DNA of 64,000 bases from the NCBI GenBank assembly GCA_019787685.1, contig JAHNUO010000009.1, positions 1,674,001 through 1,738,000 of the forward strand. Reading direction: 5' to 3'. The DNA comes from Chiua virens (Eukaryota; Basidiomycota; Agaricomycetes; Boletales; Boletaceae). Numbering within the stretch: the first letter of the stretch is position 1; every line of letters starts with the position of its first letter. Of this stretch, positions 32,426 through 43,438 are shown in pieces. The notes beneath the pieces were generated by a model. The model searched no databases. It was not told the origin of the DNA and worked only from the letters and a program-made list of their open reading frames with translations. Position numbers and translations under genes: made by a program.

Positions 32426-35190
32426 ATGATGCTGCTCGACAAATTCTTGGCACTCATTACTCCGGAAAAGAACCCTAGTTCCACAACTTCAACTTCCACG
32501 AACGATGTGAAGTCGAACTATCAAGAGCTCAGGCTTGGGGTCTGGCGCGTTCAGCTTATGAAGAATTCGCATCTCTTCAGACTTGACTTTGGATGGAAGG
32601 ACTTGACCACTGCCTTGCCATTTCTCCGTCGTGCTCTCTACGACGTGTATACCATCAGTCCTCGTTTATTTGCATTCTGTATCATAGAGCAACTCTGGAG
32701 TGCCATTGACAGGCCGCTCTCGCTCTATTTGTCTAATAGATTATTTTATGCTGTGAGTGGACTAAGCTCGTCGAGGTCGGCGCTAACTGTCGTTACCAGA
32801 TCGAAGCAAGGATCGCAGGAGCTATTGTTAATAATCAATCATCATCTCACTTGTACTTGGCAGGCATATCCAGCCTCGCTTATTCCCTGGTTAGTGCCTA
32901 TATCAGGCGGTTATCGTAAGTTTATGAATCATGATATTCCTACTTCTTCGATTTCTTTTAAAACTCTCCCGGTAGACGAAAAAACAGAAACTCGTATACT
33001 TCGCGCATCAAGTATGAATATGAATCTCGGGTTTTCTCGGGTGAACCTAAAATCTTCGCTTTTTGCGAACACTCAATGCTGAATTTGGAACTTAGCCAAG
33101 CTAGCTTGGGATCTGCCAACGGCGCAAGGTGATCATTTACGTTTCCAACTAGTGTTAATTTGGATCTCAGAATCCATCTAGGGAATGCTACGCCAAGCCT
33201 TGATGTCGATAGTGTATACCAAGCTTTAGAGGGAGGAATCGGCATAATAACTGAAGCTGGATCCTTCATTTTGCAACTCCGTCTCATCGCAAATGTTATC
33301 GGGACCGGTTACCGTGGTGGAGGACCTGTCTTCCTTGCACTCTGCATTCTTCCCCCATTTTTGAAGCAATTCACGTCGGACGCGCTCTGGTCAAAAGGTG
33401 CGAGGATTCATGTAGATTCATTCCCTTTGGGTGACCAGCTCGTATTGTGATTCAGCCTATGTGACTAGTGCAGTGAACCCATTTTACATTCGAAAGGCTG
33501 CGTTAGGAAAGCTCGTAGAGACCGAGCTGAAACAGGAGGTCATGGCAGGAGGCGTAGCCGGTCTTTTGATGAATGGTATCTCTCCAGTTCCGACAACTCG
33601 ATTGGTTACTGACACGTATCAGAGTATCGCAAGGCAAAAGACGGTCTCGGGGATACCCCTGACAGTATGCCTGAGCTACTGTATGGACAGCATCGCCAAG
33701 TATTAATGGATATCATCGAGATACTTGCTTCAAAGGGTCCCCTGGTCGGTCTCATCTAACCATCACTTGCTATAATAGAAATAATACTGACTGCCGCCTA
33801 GTTTTACTTTGTTTTCCTGGCTTTGTTCCATCCTTCCAGACTTTCAATCGTCCAACTTGCTGTGTTGAACCAAACTTCGACTTCCTTGCGGTACACATTT
33901 AGCTCCATCAGATATGCTATTTCCCATTGGCCAGGCGAGTTTTCACGGATGAAGAACGTGTACGCTATATTTGAGACCAAGAACGAGATGAAAGACGGAG
34001 ACACGCCATTCCCTCGCGCAGGTTACGAAACCAGCGCAGGAATGGGAATTGAAGTTAGGTAAGTCGATTTTGCCTTAACTTGCCCTGCAAAATGTTTCAC
34101 TTTGTGCCCCAGAGATGTGTCCTTCTCTTATCCCAACACCCACTCTGAACGCGCAGCCCTCGCAAATGTTTCGTTTACCATTCAACCAGGGCAGCTCGTC
34201 GTCTTCGTCGGGCGCCAATGGAAGCGGAAAGTCGACGATCATCAAGCTCTTGAGTCGGTTTTTCGACCCAAACTCCGGCGAAATACTGATCGATGGCATG
34301 CCTATCGAAGAATACAGCATGGATACGTTGCGCAAGGGTATTGCGATGCTTACTCAAGAACACCGACTGTTTCCTCTGTCGGTCGAAGAAAACATCAAAT
34401 TGGGCACGTCCGACGTGGAAGCGATGAAAGATCAGAGGAAGGTCGAATCATCCGTGTCGGCAGTGGGTGCAGAGGACCTCATTGGCAACTTTTCGGAGGG
34501 TTACAATACGACGCTGGAGCCCGTCTCCACGGGTTATCTCAGCTATGCGGGGAATGGGATCAAAGAATTGGAAGCGATTAAGAAGAGTTTAGAGAAGTCA
34601 ACAAACATTTCGGGTGAGTGGCACGGATTTCTTGCCATGATGTCGTTCTTAGCATGTCTCATGTCCCACTTTTTGCTTGATCACGACAGGAGGAGAGAAA
34701 CAAAAACTGGTTGCGTATGTGCACTCCCGATGTTTGAACATGCCGCATCATCTCATCAATTTTGTGTATATTGCACGGTAGCGCCCGCACATTTATGCGC
34801 CTGTTCACTTCTCCGGTCAAGCTCGTCACGGTCGACGAGCCTAGTTCTGCTCTCGATCCTGAAGCCGAATATCGACTTTTCGCGAACCTTCGAGCGGAGA
34901 GAAAAGGTCGGACAATGATCTTCGTGACACATCGGTTCGGACATTTGACGAAATATGCGGATTTGATCATGTGAGTCTCCTATTCCTGTCTTTTCCTTAT
35001 CTTGGAAATCTCCGGTCTCCATGAGTATTGTGACGAACGCTGACGATCATGCTTTTTCTCCTTTGATGCTGCCAGCTGCATGAAAGAAGGCGCTGTCGTC
35101 GAGATTGGCAGTCACGCGGATTTGCTCTCCAAGGGAGGGGAGTATGCACATTTGTACAACATCCAGGCGCAGGCGTTTGCAACTGCATGA
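32426..35190 (+). pseudogene. ABC half-transporter, tandem copy 1, frameshifted before Walker A
   Basis: The N-terminal half reads LRLGVWRVQLMKNSHLFRLD and FLRRALYDVYTISPRLFAF, then membrane segments split by short introns, with VIGTGYRGGGPVFLALCILP and YVTSAVNPFYIRKAALGKLV. The nucleotide-binding half (from about 34100) has Walker A GANGSGKSTIIKLLSRFF, Q-loop LTQEHRLFPLSVEENIKLGT, signature SGGEKQKLVA across an intron, Walker B VKLVTVDEPSSALDPEAEY and FVTHRFGHLTKYAD. Relative to copy 2, an extra G in the GTCGGGCGCC word near 34212 breaks the frame just before Walker A; upstream coding runs in one frame and Walker A in another. It ends at 35190 (YNIQAQAFATA). Substrate is unknown. Exon limits in the membrane half are approximate. 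Confidence 0.75.
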
Positions 35191-36360
35191 TCAAGAAACA
35201 GCACGAGTCGGATCCAGTAATGAAGTTGCGGAAAAGTTTCATTGGATACCAGATCAAACGATAGAGTTACGAGTGATGTACTTGTAATAATTTGCTTCAA
35301 TTACCACATCAAAGTACCCATGCTACAATTGTGACGCAAACCCTTGGTGAACTTTGCAGTAACCTCTTCCGAGTCCTACCAGTAGTAGTGACGATCCCGT
35401 CTCGGAGCTGTAAGTCTTCCCCGGCCAACATTAGCGATCGCTTTGCCTACCCAGTTCAGTATACGAATTCACAATGAGCGGTTTTACACAAGGAGTTCTT
35501 GTCTATGTATATACCACCCTTTGGTACGGTCGGAGTTTGCCGGTGGGAACAGAGGCCTCTTTGAGACAGGACAGACATGCGGCGTGCCAAGTGGATTCAA
35601 CTTGAAGTACTTGGACATTATGAAGTTCACTTGGAGCTCATGCCACGATCAAATGTGGTTGATATATAGCTGTGCTCTGCCATTTGTGTTATGTCCAATA
35701 AACGAAGCGTCTGAGCATTGCGGACCGAGTCAAGGTCATCAAGTGGCGGTGTGGCACAGCCGCCGGGATGATGTTTTTACCGCGCTAATTGGTGACGTGC
35801 CTGTTGGCCGCGCGCACTGGCACTTGCCCGCAACCAGCAACAACTGTGCATAGCCCCGGGTGACTTCAGTGCCGCAGTCGGACTTATCGTACGTCGTTCA
35901 ATTGGACACGACTCGTGAGGTTTTTCACAGCCATTGCGGCCATGGACGAAGGCTGTCTTGGTACTTGGTTACTAAACCCAGCAAGCAGAACGGTTTTTTT
36001 TTACGATCGAGACTACTAAGTAGTGATCTTGATATTCACAGGCCGATCTGATCCTGGGAACCAAGGTACTTGTCCCGTTTTGCGCTGCTTCGAATGGCTG
36101 CAGCAGTTGCTTCCGGAGTCCTGGATCCGGTTCCCGCTCGAGTCGGGGCGTCGTCAAGTGCCGATACAGCACGTCAGTGTGATTCAGATGACCCACCGAG
36201 GCGCTAGTACGGAGTATTCAAGTTGCCGAGACTTAATTTAAGTGCTCTGATCGTCGACGATTCGTCGTTCAGATATCAGTCTCCTGCATCTTGCAGCATC
36301 ATGATTATGCTTACGATGCTTTACAACCAATTGTGGAAACTCAATCCGCTGCCGAAGACT
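35191..36360. other. Spacer between the two ABC copies
   Basis: About 1.2 kb with no recognised gene. Confidence 0.45.
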
Positions 36361-36364
36361 CAAG

Positions 36365-39029
36365 ATGCGTCAGATGACTGTCAAGTCGCATCATCAAGAA
36401 CTCACGCTTGGAGTCTGGCGCGTTCTGCTCATTAAGGACTCTCACTTTCTCATGTCCAACTTTGGATGGGAGGTCCTCTCGACAAACTTCCCCTTTCTCC
36501 GTCGCGCTCTCTGTGATCTGTATACCATCAGTCCTCGTTTATTCATAATGACTATCATAGGGCACTTGTGGTTTGCTATCGAAGGGTCACTCTCACTCTA
36601 TCTCTCTAATCTGCTCTTCTACTCCGTGAGTATTCGAGCCAACTTCACGAGTCGGTACTAATTGCTATTACCAGATCGAGAAGAAGATCTCAGGAAATTT
36701 CGCTGGTAATCGCATATCCTCTGATTTGTGCTTGGCGGTGATATCCAGCATCGCTTGTTCTATGTTTGATGCCTATATGAACTGGTTATTGTACGCTCAT
36801 CAAGTTCTTTGTGAATATTAATATACTCAGCTTCACCCCCTCGTCAGGGAACAAACTGGAAGAGCATATGTCTCACGTATCAGATATGAGTACGAAGCTC
36901 GGGCGTTCTCAGGTGAGCCTTGCATCTCTTTATTTGTAGCGTCGCTGAATTAGGCATCTAGCCAAGTTAGCTTGGGATCTGCCGACCTCTCAGGGTAATT
37001 ATCCTCTATGTCCTACAGCGTACTTCTGCGTCTCAAATCTGTCTAGGCATTGCTGTATCCAACCCAAACATCGATGACGTATACAGCTGTCTGAAACGAG
37101 GACTCAGCATCAGTGACCGCAATTATATCATTCCTTTTACACCTCCGTCTCATCGCACACATTATTGGGACTGGATACAGTGACGGAGGACCTGTTTTCC
37201 TGGCGCTTTGCATTCTTCCCCCGGTTGCGAGGCAGTACATGTCGGACGACCTCTGGACGAAAGGTGCGAGAAAATTAATTCCCTTTTACTGACGCGTTCT
37301 TATTGCGAGGTTCAGCCTACGTGACCAATGCAGTGAACAAATTTTATATTCGCAAGTATGCCTTGGATAGGCTCGCCGGCACGGACTTGAAACAAGAGGT
37401 CATGGCAGGGGGTGTAGCCAATTTTTTAAAGAACGGTAACTATCCGGCTGTGACAGCTGAAGTAATATTCTGACGCTAGCATATGTCAGAATATCGCAAA
37501 GCGAAGGATGGCCTCGGAGATACCCCTGACAGTGGACCCGAGGAACTATATGCACAGAAGAACCGAGTAAAGTCGGATATCGTGACAACATTGTCTTCAG
37601 AGGCACAAAAGGTCGGTCTCATTTATCCTTTATCAATCATCATCCACGCGATACTGATGGCCAATCAGCTTTACTTTATTTTCCTGAGTTTGTTCAATCC
37701 TTCCAAGCTATCCATTGTTCAGCTTTCCGTCCTTGATTCGACTTCGACGTCCTTGGGTTACACGTTCGAATCCATAAGATACGCCATCGCCCTTTGGCCG
37801 GGAGAATTTGCGCGGATGAGGAACGTGTACACTATGCTTGACACCAAGAATGAGATAAAGGATGGTGGCGTCCCATTCCCGCAACCAGGCTATGAGGCAA
37901 GTGCAGGAATGAGTATCGAATTTCGGTAGGGTCGAACGCGTTTCGCAAACATGCCCTGCAAAAAGTCTTACATCGTATTCTAGCGACGTGTCCTTTTCTT
38001 ATCCCAAGACTCACTCCGAACGTGCATCCCTCGCGAGTGTCTCTTTCAGCATCCAACCAGGGCAACTTGTCGTCATCGTTGGCGCGAACGGAAGTGGTAA
38101 ATCGACGATCATGAAGCTTTTGAGTCGGTTCTTCGTCCCGACCTCTGGCAGCATACTCATTGACGGTACACCAATCGAAGACTACAGCATGGACACATTA
38201 CGCAAGGGTATCGCAATGCTTACTCAGGAACACCGACTGTTTCCTCTGTCGGTCGAAGAGAACATCAAGCTAGGCACGTCCGAAATGGAAGCGATGAATG
38301 ACCAGGAAAAGCTCGAAGCGTCCGTATTGGCTGCGGGTGCAGTGGACCTCGTGAAGAACTTTTCAGCGGGATACAATACCGTGCTAGATCCCCTCTCAAC
38401 AAGTTATCTCAGCTATGCGGGGCAAGGAATCGCGGAGCTGGAGACGATCCAAAAGAATTTGGAAAAACCAACGGATCTTTCGGGTGAGTGGCTGGGTCGA
38501 TTTTTGCGGCAGGACCTAAATGGGTATCATGTTCTACTTTTGACAGGTGGCGAGAAGCAAAAGCTGGTCACGTAAGTACACGTCGATTTTTGAACTAGCC
38601 CTGCCATGTCATTGGTCTTTTTGTTATTATCATTGCTCATGCTCTTCTGATAGTGCCCGCACGTTCATGCGCCTGTTTACTTCTCCTGTGAAGCTCGTCA
38701 CTGTCGACGAGCCCAGCTCGGCCCTCGATCCCGAAGCAGAGTACCAACTCTTCGCGAACCTCCGGGCGGAGAGGCACGGTCGAACAATGATATTTGTGAC
38801 ACATCGATTCGGACATTTAACGAAATATGCTGACATGATCATGTACGTCTCACGTTGGCTACTGTGCCCGAATATGCTACCGACGCTGACGTTTATGCTT
38901 TTTCTTTGCTTTAGTTGCATGAAAGATGGTACTGTCGTTGAGACTGGCACCCATGGAGATCTGTTGTCAAAAGGTGGAGAATATGCACACTTGTACAACA
39001 TCCAGGCGCAGGCATTTGCTTCCACGTGA
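36365..39029 (+). pseudogene. ABC half-transporter, tandem copy 2, frameshifted in the membrane domain
   Basis: Same architecture as copy 1: LTLGVWRVLLIKDSHFLMSN, FLRRALCDLYTISPRLF, IEKKISGNFAGNRISSDLCL, REQTGRAYVSRIRYEYEARA, then MSEYRKAKDGLGDTPDSGPE with further membrane helices. The nucleotide-binding domain is intact: Walker A GANGSGKSTIMKLLSRFF, LTQEHRLFPLSVEENIKLGT, SGGEKQKLVT, Walker B VKLVTVDEPSSALDPEAEY and the H-loop FVTHRFGH. In the membrane half, an alignment to copy 1 shows one extra base near 37107-37130: the frame giving NIDDVYSCLKRGLSI must shift to continue with AIISFLLHLRLIAHIIGTGY. The CDS could therefore be disrupted or contain a sequencing error. The start Met is the first in frame with the conserved N-terminus; stop at 39027-39029. 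Spacing suggests tandem duplication. Confidence 0.72.
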
Positions 39030-39596
39030 GTACTTGACGCTGCGCAACACCAAGTATTATAAGATACTCGATTTAATGATACACCACTTTTGTATAAAAG
39101 TTGCAATGATGAACGACCATGAAATTCCTTTACTCGTCGTTCGCCAGCGAAAAGGGTCTTTTTTTGCGATTGGGATTGAGATGCTATGTACTTATCTCGG
39201 ACGTTTTCAGGTTCTGAAACGACTGTTTCAAAGTCGGACGCGATATCTATTCGTGCCTACTTTATTGAGTCAACCCCTGCCACGTCGATCGTCCCTTCGC
39301 CAAGTCGTTGAGAAATATTATGATTTTGTGGAGTAGTAGTACGGACCACCGGAATGCCCATCAACCAAGCATCACATCGTGATTCATAACTCGGAGGTCT
39401 CTGGACATGTCAGCCTTCCAATGCAGCGGCAACTTGGGTCCTAATTAAGTACGTGGTTTGCTAGACACGTGCTGCCAGGTTTGTATCGCTATGATAGGAA
39501 TAGCCGATATAATCTAAAATTGACATGGAAGGTGAATATAAGGCGCGACGGGTACCTGCGAGAATCCCCTTGTGCAAGCATTTCCCCTCAGCAGGC
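39030..39596. other. Intergenic region
   Basis: No gene recognised. It precedes the DUF6534 gene. Confidence 0.4.
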
Positions 39597-41244
39597 ATGG
39601 GGAGCACTATCGAGTCACTGTGAGTGTAAACCGTCGATCTTGAATTCCGTCTCAACGCTCGTATCACTTCTTATATAGGTTCGGGCCGATGCTGATAGGA
39701 GTGTTTTTGAACTGTATTCTATATGGCGTGCGTTTCGTTCCACGGAACACTCGGTTCCTTGGAAATCATTCTGAGACAAGAAATGACAGATATTGGTGAC
39801 GCAGGTACAAAAGCGTTTCGATCCATCGCAAGGGTGATGATGTTGAACGATGCTCATTCCCGATAGCTATTTGTGTATTTCCAAGCATACGGCAGGTAAG
39901 CTATAGTCGGTGAACCGTTTCGCGTGCGGTTTGTAACTGAGAGCTTGGGAAAATAGCAAGGATGAATGGTGGATCAAGCTGTTTGTGAGTCTTCACCTAG
40001 ACCCACGAGCTGTTTCATCTGACATCCCAGAAGGTTGTTTATTTATTCTTTTGCGAGACCGTGAATACTGCATGCGACATGGCAGTGTTGTATGAGCCTC
40101 TTATCACTCGTCATGGTACATCTATCCTATTATTCTTTACTTTTGGACGAGAGTGAATCGCAACTTCATCGTGTAGGCACCGCGGAAGCAGTCACATACG
40201 CACCTATCAGTAAGCATCCGAGTCAGGCTCTGGCTCACTACCAAAATTCATTTGGACTCACTTGGAATTTAGTGTTAGCATCTAGTATGCATTTTTCAAG
40301 TTGAATCCATTCCATAAGAATTTACTGACCAGACGACCAAAAGATCCCATAATTGCGGTACGTTTTGAGGCATCAAATTGATTGCTTTTGTCTCATATAT
40401 TCACCTATAGGTGATGGTCTCTTTGCCGGTGCAGCTCTTCGTCGCGTGGCGTATCAAGGTTTTGAATCAGTCGACCGCCTTGCCTGTCACCATTGCCATC
40501 TTCTCCGTTACGTCTTTTGGTGAGTCTGGTTCTATATTTAGCCAGGTTGAAATGAGTCGAGTTGTTTTCACCATAGTTGGTGGCATCGCAAACTCTGTCC
40601 TTATCACTATCATTCGCAAATACATTAATTTCCCTAGATTTGAATTTGTATCAATTATCTGGGTAGTAACTTCGGCGGCAGCGGATATCCTCATTACTGC
40701 AACACTAGTGTTCAACTTGGTGAGTGGTATTGCTAGTACCTTCGTATAGTTATTGATTGATTGCTAGCTGCGGCGTCCCGTTGGAATTGGGTCGACGGAT
40801 CATGTCAACCGAATTATACACTGTGAGTCTGTACCCCGAAAAACTTCGAGTGACTCGAAACAACACAGTGACCGTCCAAACCGGCTTCATTACGGCTGTA
40901 TTTGCTATACTGAACGCCGTGATATTCATGTCCATCAGGGTAAGTAGCTTTGCTTCTTCGCAAGCTGTGCATCTAAAATCCATGGCATAACCGCATAGGG
41001 CAGGTGGTGAGCGCTTGAGCAATAAATTGTCAATGTGACCGAGAAGTCGTCCCTGATTATTTCCTCTTCATATAGGACCTTGAGCTTTATCTATGATTTC
41101 TCGCTGTCAAAGCTGTACTCGAATTCCCTCCTTTTCACCCTGAATACTCGCTGTGGCTGGAAACGTACCACCCCGGTCAGGGATAATGTTCTCTTTGGAA
41201 ACGAGGCGGTTGGTTTGAAGAGCCCAAGGGACGCGCACAAGTAA
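39597..41244 (+). CDS. DUF6534-type multi-pass membrane protein
   Basis: Agaricomycete-specific multi-pass family of unknown function. Exon 1 (39597-39619) gives MGSTIESL and joins exon 2 (39679-39727) FGPMLIGVFLNCILYG, an exact match to the usual N-terminal pattern. Further exons read LFVYFQAYGR (about 39870-39897), DEWWIKLF and KVVYLFFCETVNTACDMAVL (40030-40120), VMVSLPVQLFVAWRIKVLNQ (from 40413), FVSIIWVVTSAAADILITAT (to about 40720), TVQTGFITAVFAILNAVIFM (to about 40940), and a last exon with IYDFSLSKLYSNSLLFTLNT ending RDAHK at 41244. Those are the family hallmarks. Small exons and a few junctions between 39730 and 40410 could not be fixed, so the limits inside that span are approximate. 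Confidence 0.72.
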
Positions 41245-43430
41245 ATGGAACTTTTCACAATTGTTTCTACGGAGCTCGACCAATTTGATAGTATCTAGAA
41301 GTGGGGCTCCCAACGCTCACGAAGCACGGCTGCGCAGAATCAGGCACGAGGCACGCAGTCGTCAAGAAAGGCGGATGCACTTACCATTGTGGAGGATGAG
41401 GCTTGAAGAAATTTTGGCAGGTTGTGTACAGGTTGCTTGGTGCCAGTAACAAGGACCTGTCTTATTTTCAGTGTGATTATCATAGCCATCAAGATATTGC
41501 CGAGGATTTTAGCCTCACATACTCAGACTTGAAGCTTGACGAGCTGGCCCTCAAATCAAATCCCGTAGTCGTTCTACACCTTGTCATCAGAACTCAGATG
41601 AGATGGTGAGACGAGGTCACTCGAGTTAGCCTTGCTCGGGTCCAGGTGAGTCAACCCCCATTTGGTAACGCTACCAACACCAGTGACCCAGAAATCATGA
41701 CGCCGGAATTCTCGATAGCTCGCGTTATGTCCAGTAAATATATCGGACCTTCTCAACTTGAAGTTTCCCTTAGCATGGGAAAGGTCGAGATAGTGTCGTT
41801 GCGTTGACTCGATGCTGATTGCTCTTGCCAACGCCTCCCAGTTCCCGGCCTTGAAGACGGCGTATCTGCGGTTGCATCTTGTCCTCGGCGAGGTGCTTTG
41901 GCACGCCTCAAAATGCAAACCTTGCTCGCTGCCGCGTCGCACAGCCCGCCATGCTTCGAGGCGTCTCTCTATCGACTTTCGACTGCGTGATCTGATCGAT
42001 CGACCCCGTCCATATGCCTGCTAGGAGAGAACTGAACGCTGATTACTCCGCCAAGTCGAGACTCAGTGGTGCGTCCCTGGGGTTGGCTTTTAGGCCACAT
42101 AGTTTCGCGTTTCTGGAATGGGGATGCTGCCTGAACGATATCAGACGCACCCTGGAACAACCTTATCTTACACCTCCCGTGGACGCTGAGCTTTATCTTC
42201 AAGTTTCGGCAGGTCTCTATCGGCTTTAAAGACTCACCAACACTCCTTTATAGCTTCACTGTTGGTCTTGAATTTTTCTTGAGCTTTAAGGTCGCATTTC
42301 GTTGAACTCGCCGTTCTCTTTGCTCTCTCATAAGTCCTAGTCATTGACCACCGAACGCCAAGAAGCAGCAAATCGTGTTATATCGCGCATGTAACTTGAA
42401 TCATTCAACTCTCCGAACTCGATCCATTCTCGCAAATTTCAATAGAAGGATTTCCAATCGGGGAGGCCTGCAGCCCTGGCATCCCCTAAACGTCGACCTG
42501 TATCGCCTTCGCATTTCCGACAACATCTATGTATATAAATCGTGCGTCGATTGTCCTGTGTGGATGTAATGATCGTGGGATCTCGACGAAGTGTGGAGCC
42601 GGAGCCTTCCGACCATCGAGTCAGTGCAGACTTGCCAGCTTAAAGCTTGAAATGCCACTACAATTGACTATTCCTCGGAGGGACCACGTTTCCACCATCA
42701 CAGCCTTTGCGCCGTAAATCCTATCGCGGGTTTTATTCTTTCCATTCTAGCAACAAATTGTTGATATCCCTCGGTGACTAGTGCTCCATTTCGACGATCG
42801 ACCCAAATAGATGACATTGGCATGTCTAACGGCATCCAACATGCTTTAGGTCACAGCTCTAGCCATTTCCGCTCTGGTATATTTCAGTATTGTATTCGGT
42901 TATGGTTTGTGGTTAATAGGATGATGGTATCGATCGAGTGTGCGCAGCATATCACGCATCCGTACAAGTCCTCCATGACAAAGCGACCGGCTCTTTGAGA
43001 CGCGTGAGCTCGCGCAATTCCTCCTCCATCACGGCCAATACCCTATCATTATATCTAACTTGCTGAGAGTTGCTTGTGTAATCAATATCATTCATCATTG
43101 GAGATCTTACTGAGGTCTGAAAAGGAATTACACATATTATAAGATTGTTGCCATACTATGAGGATCGTTGACATCATTATCGCGGAATATACATATTGGC
43201 AAGGCATTGGCACATTTCCCGTACGCTACTGCCATTGTGGTAGTTGCTGATAATATCTTTCCTAAAAATTTAGTGCTTTCAAAGTTTCTGCAATCATTGC
43301 AAGGAGTTGTGAGCCCTTGGCATCATGACCAACACCGTATCATTGTTTCTATTTAAATCTGGTCATTCTTTCACAAATTGGTAGGTAATAACTTCGAATG
43401 TACCACAGAACTACATTCGTGTTTATAATA
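41245..43430. other. Intergenic region, no gene recognised
   Basis: About 2.2 kb with short unrelated open frames. One (42014-42229, plus) contains LNDIRRTLEQPYLTPPVDAE, faintly LRR/F-box-like, but not enough to call. Confidence 0.4.
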
Positions 43431-43438
43431 GCTATATT

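Noticed and set aside
41574..42229. Short frames resembling F-box/LRR pieces on either strand
   Set aside because: Matches are too weak and not co-linear; kept as unassigned intergenic DNA.
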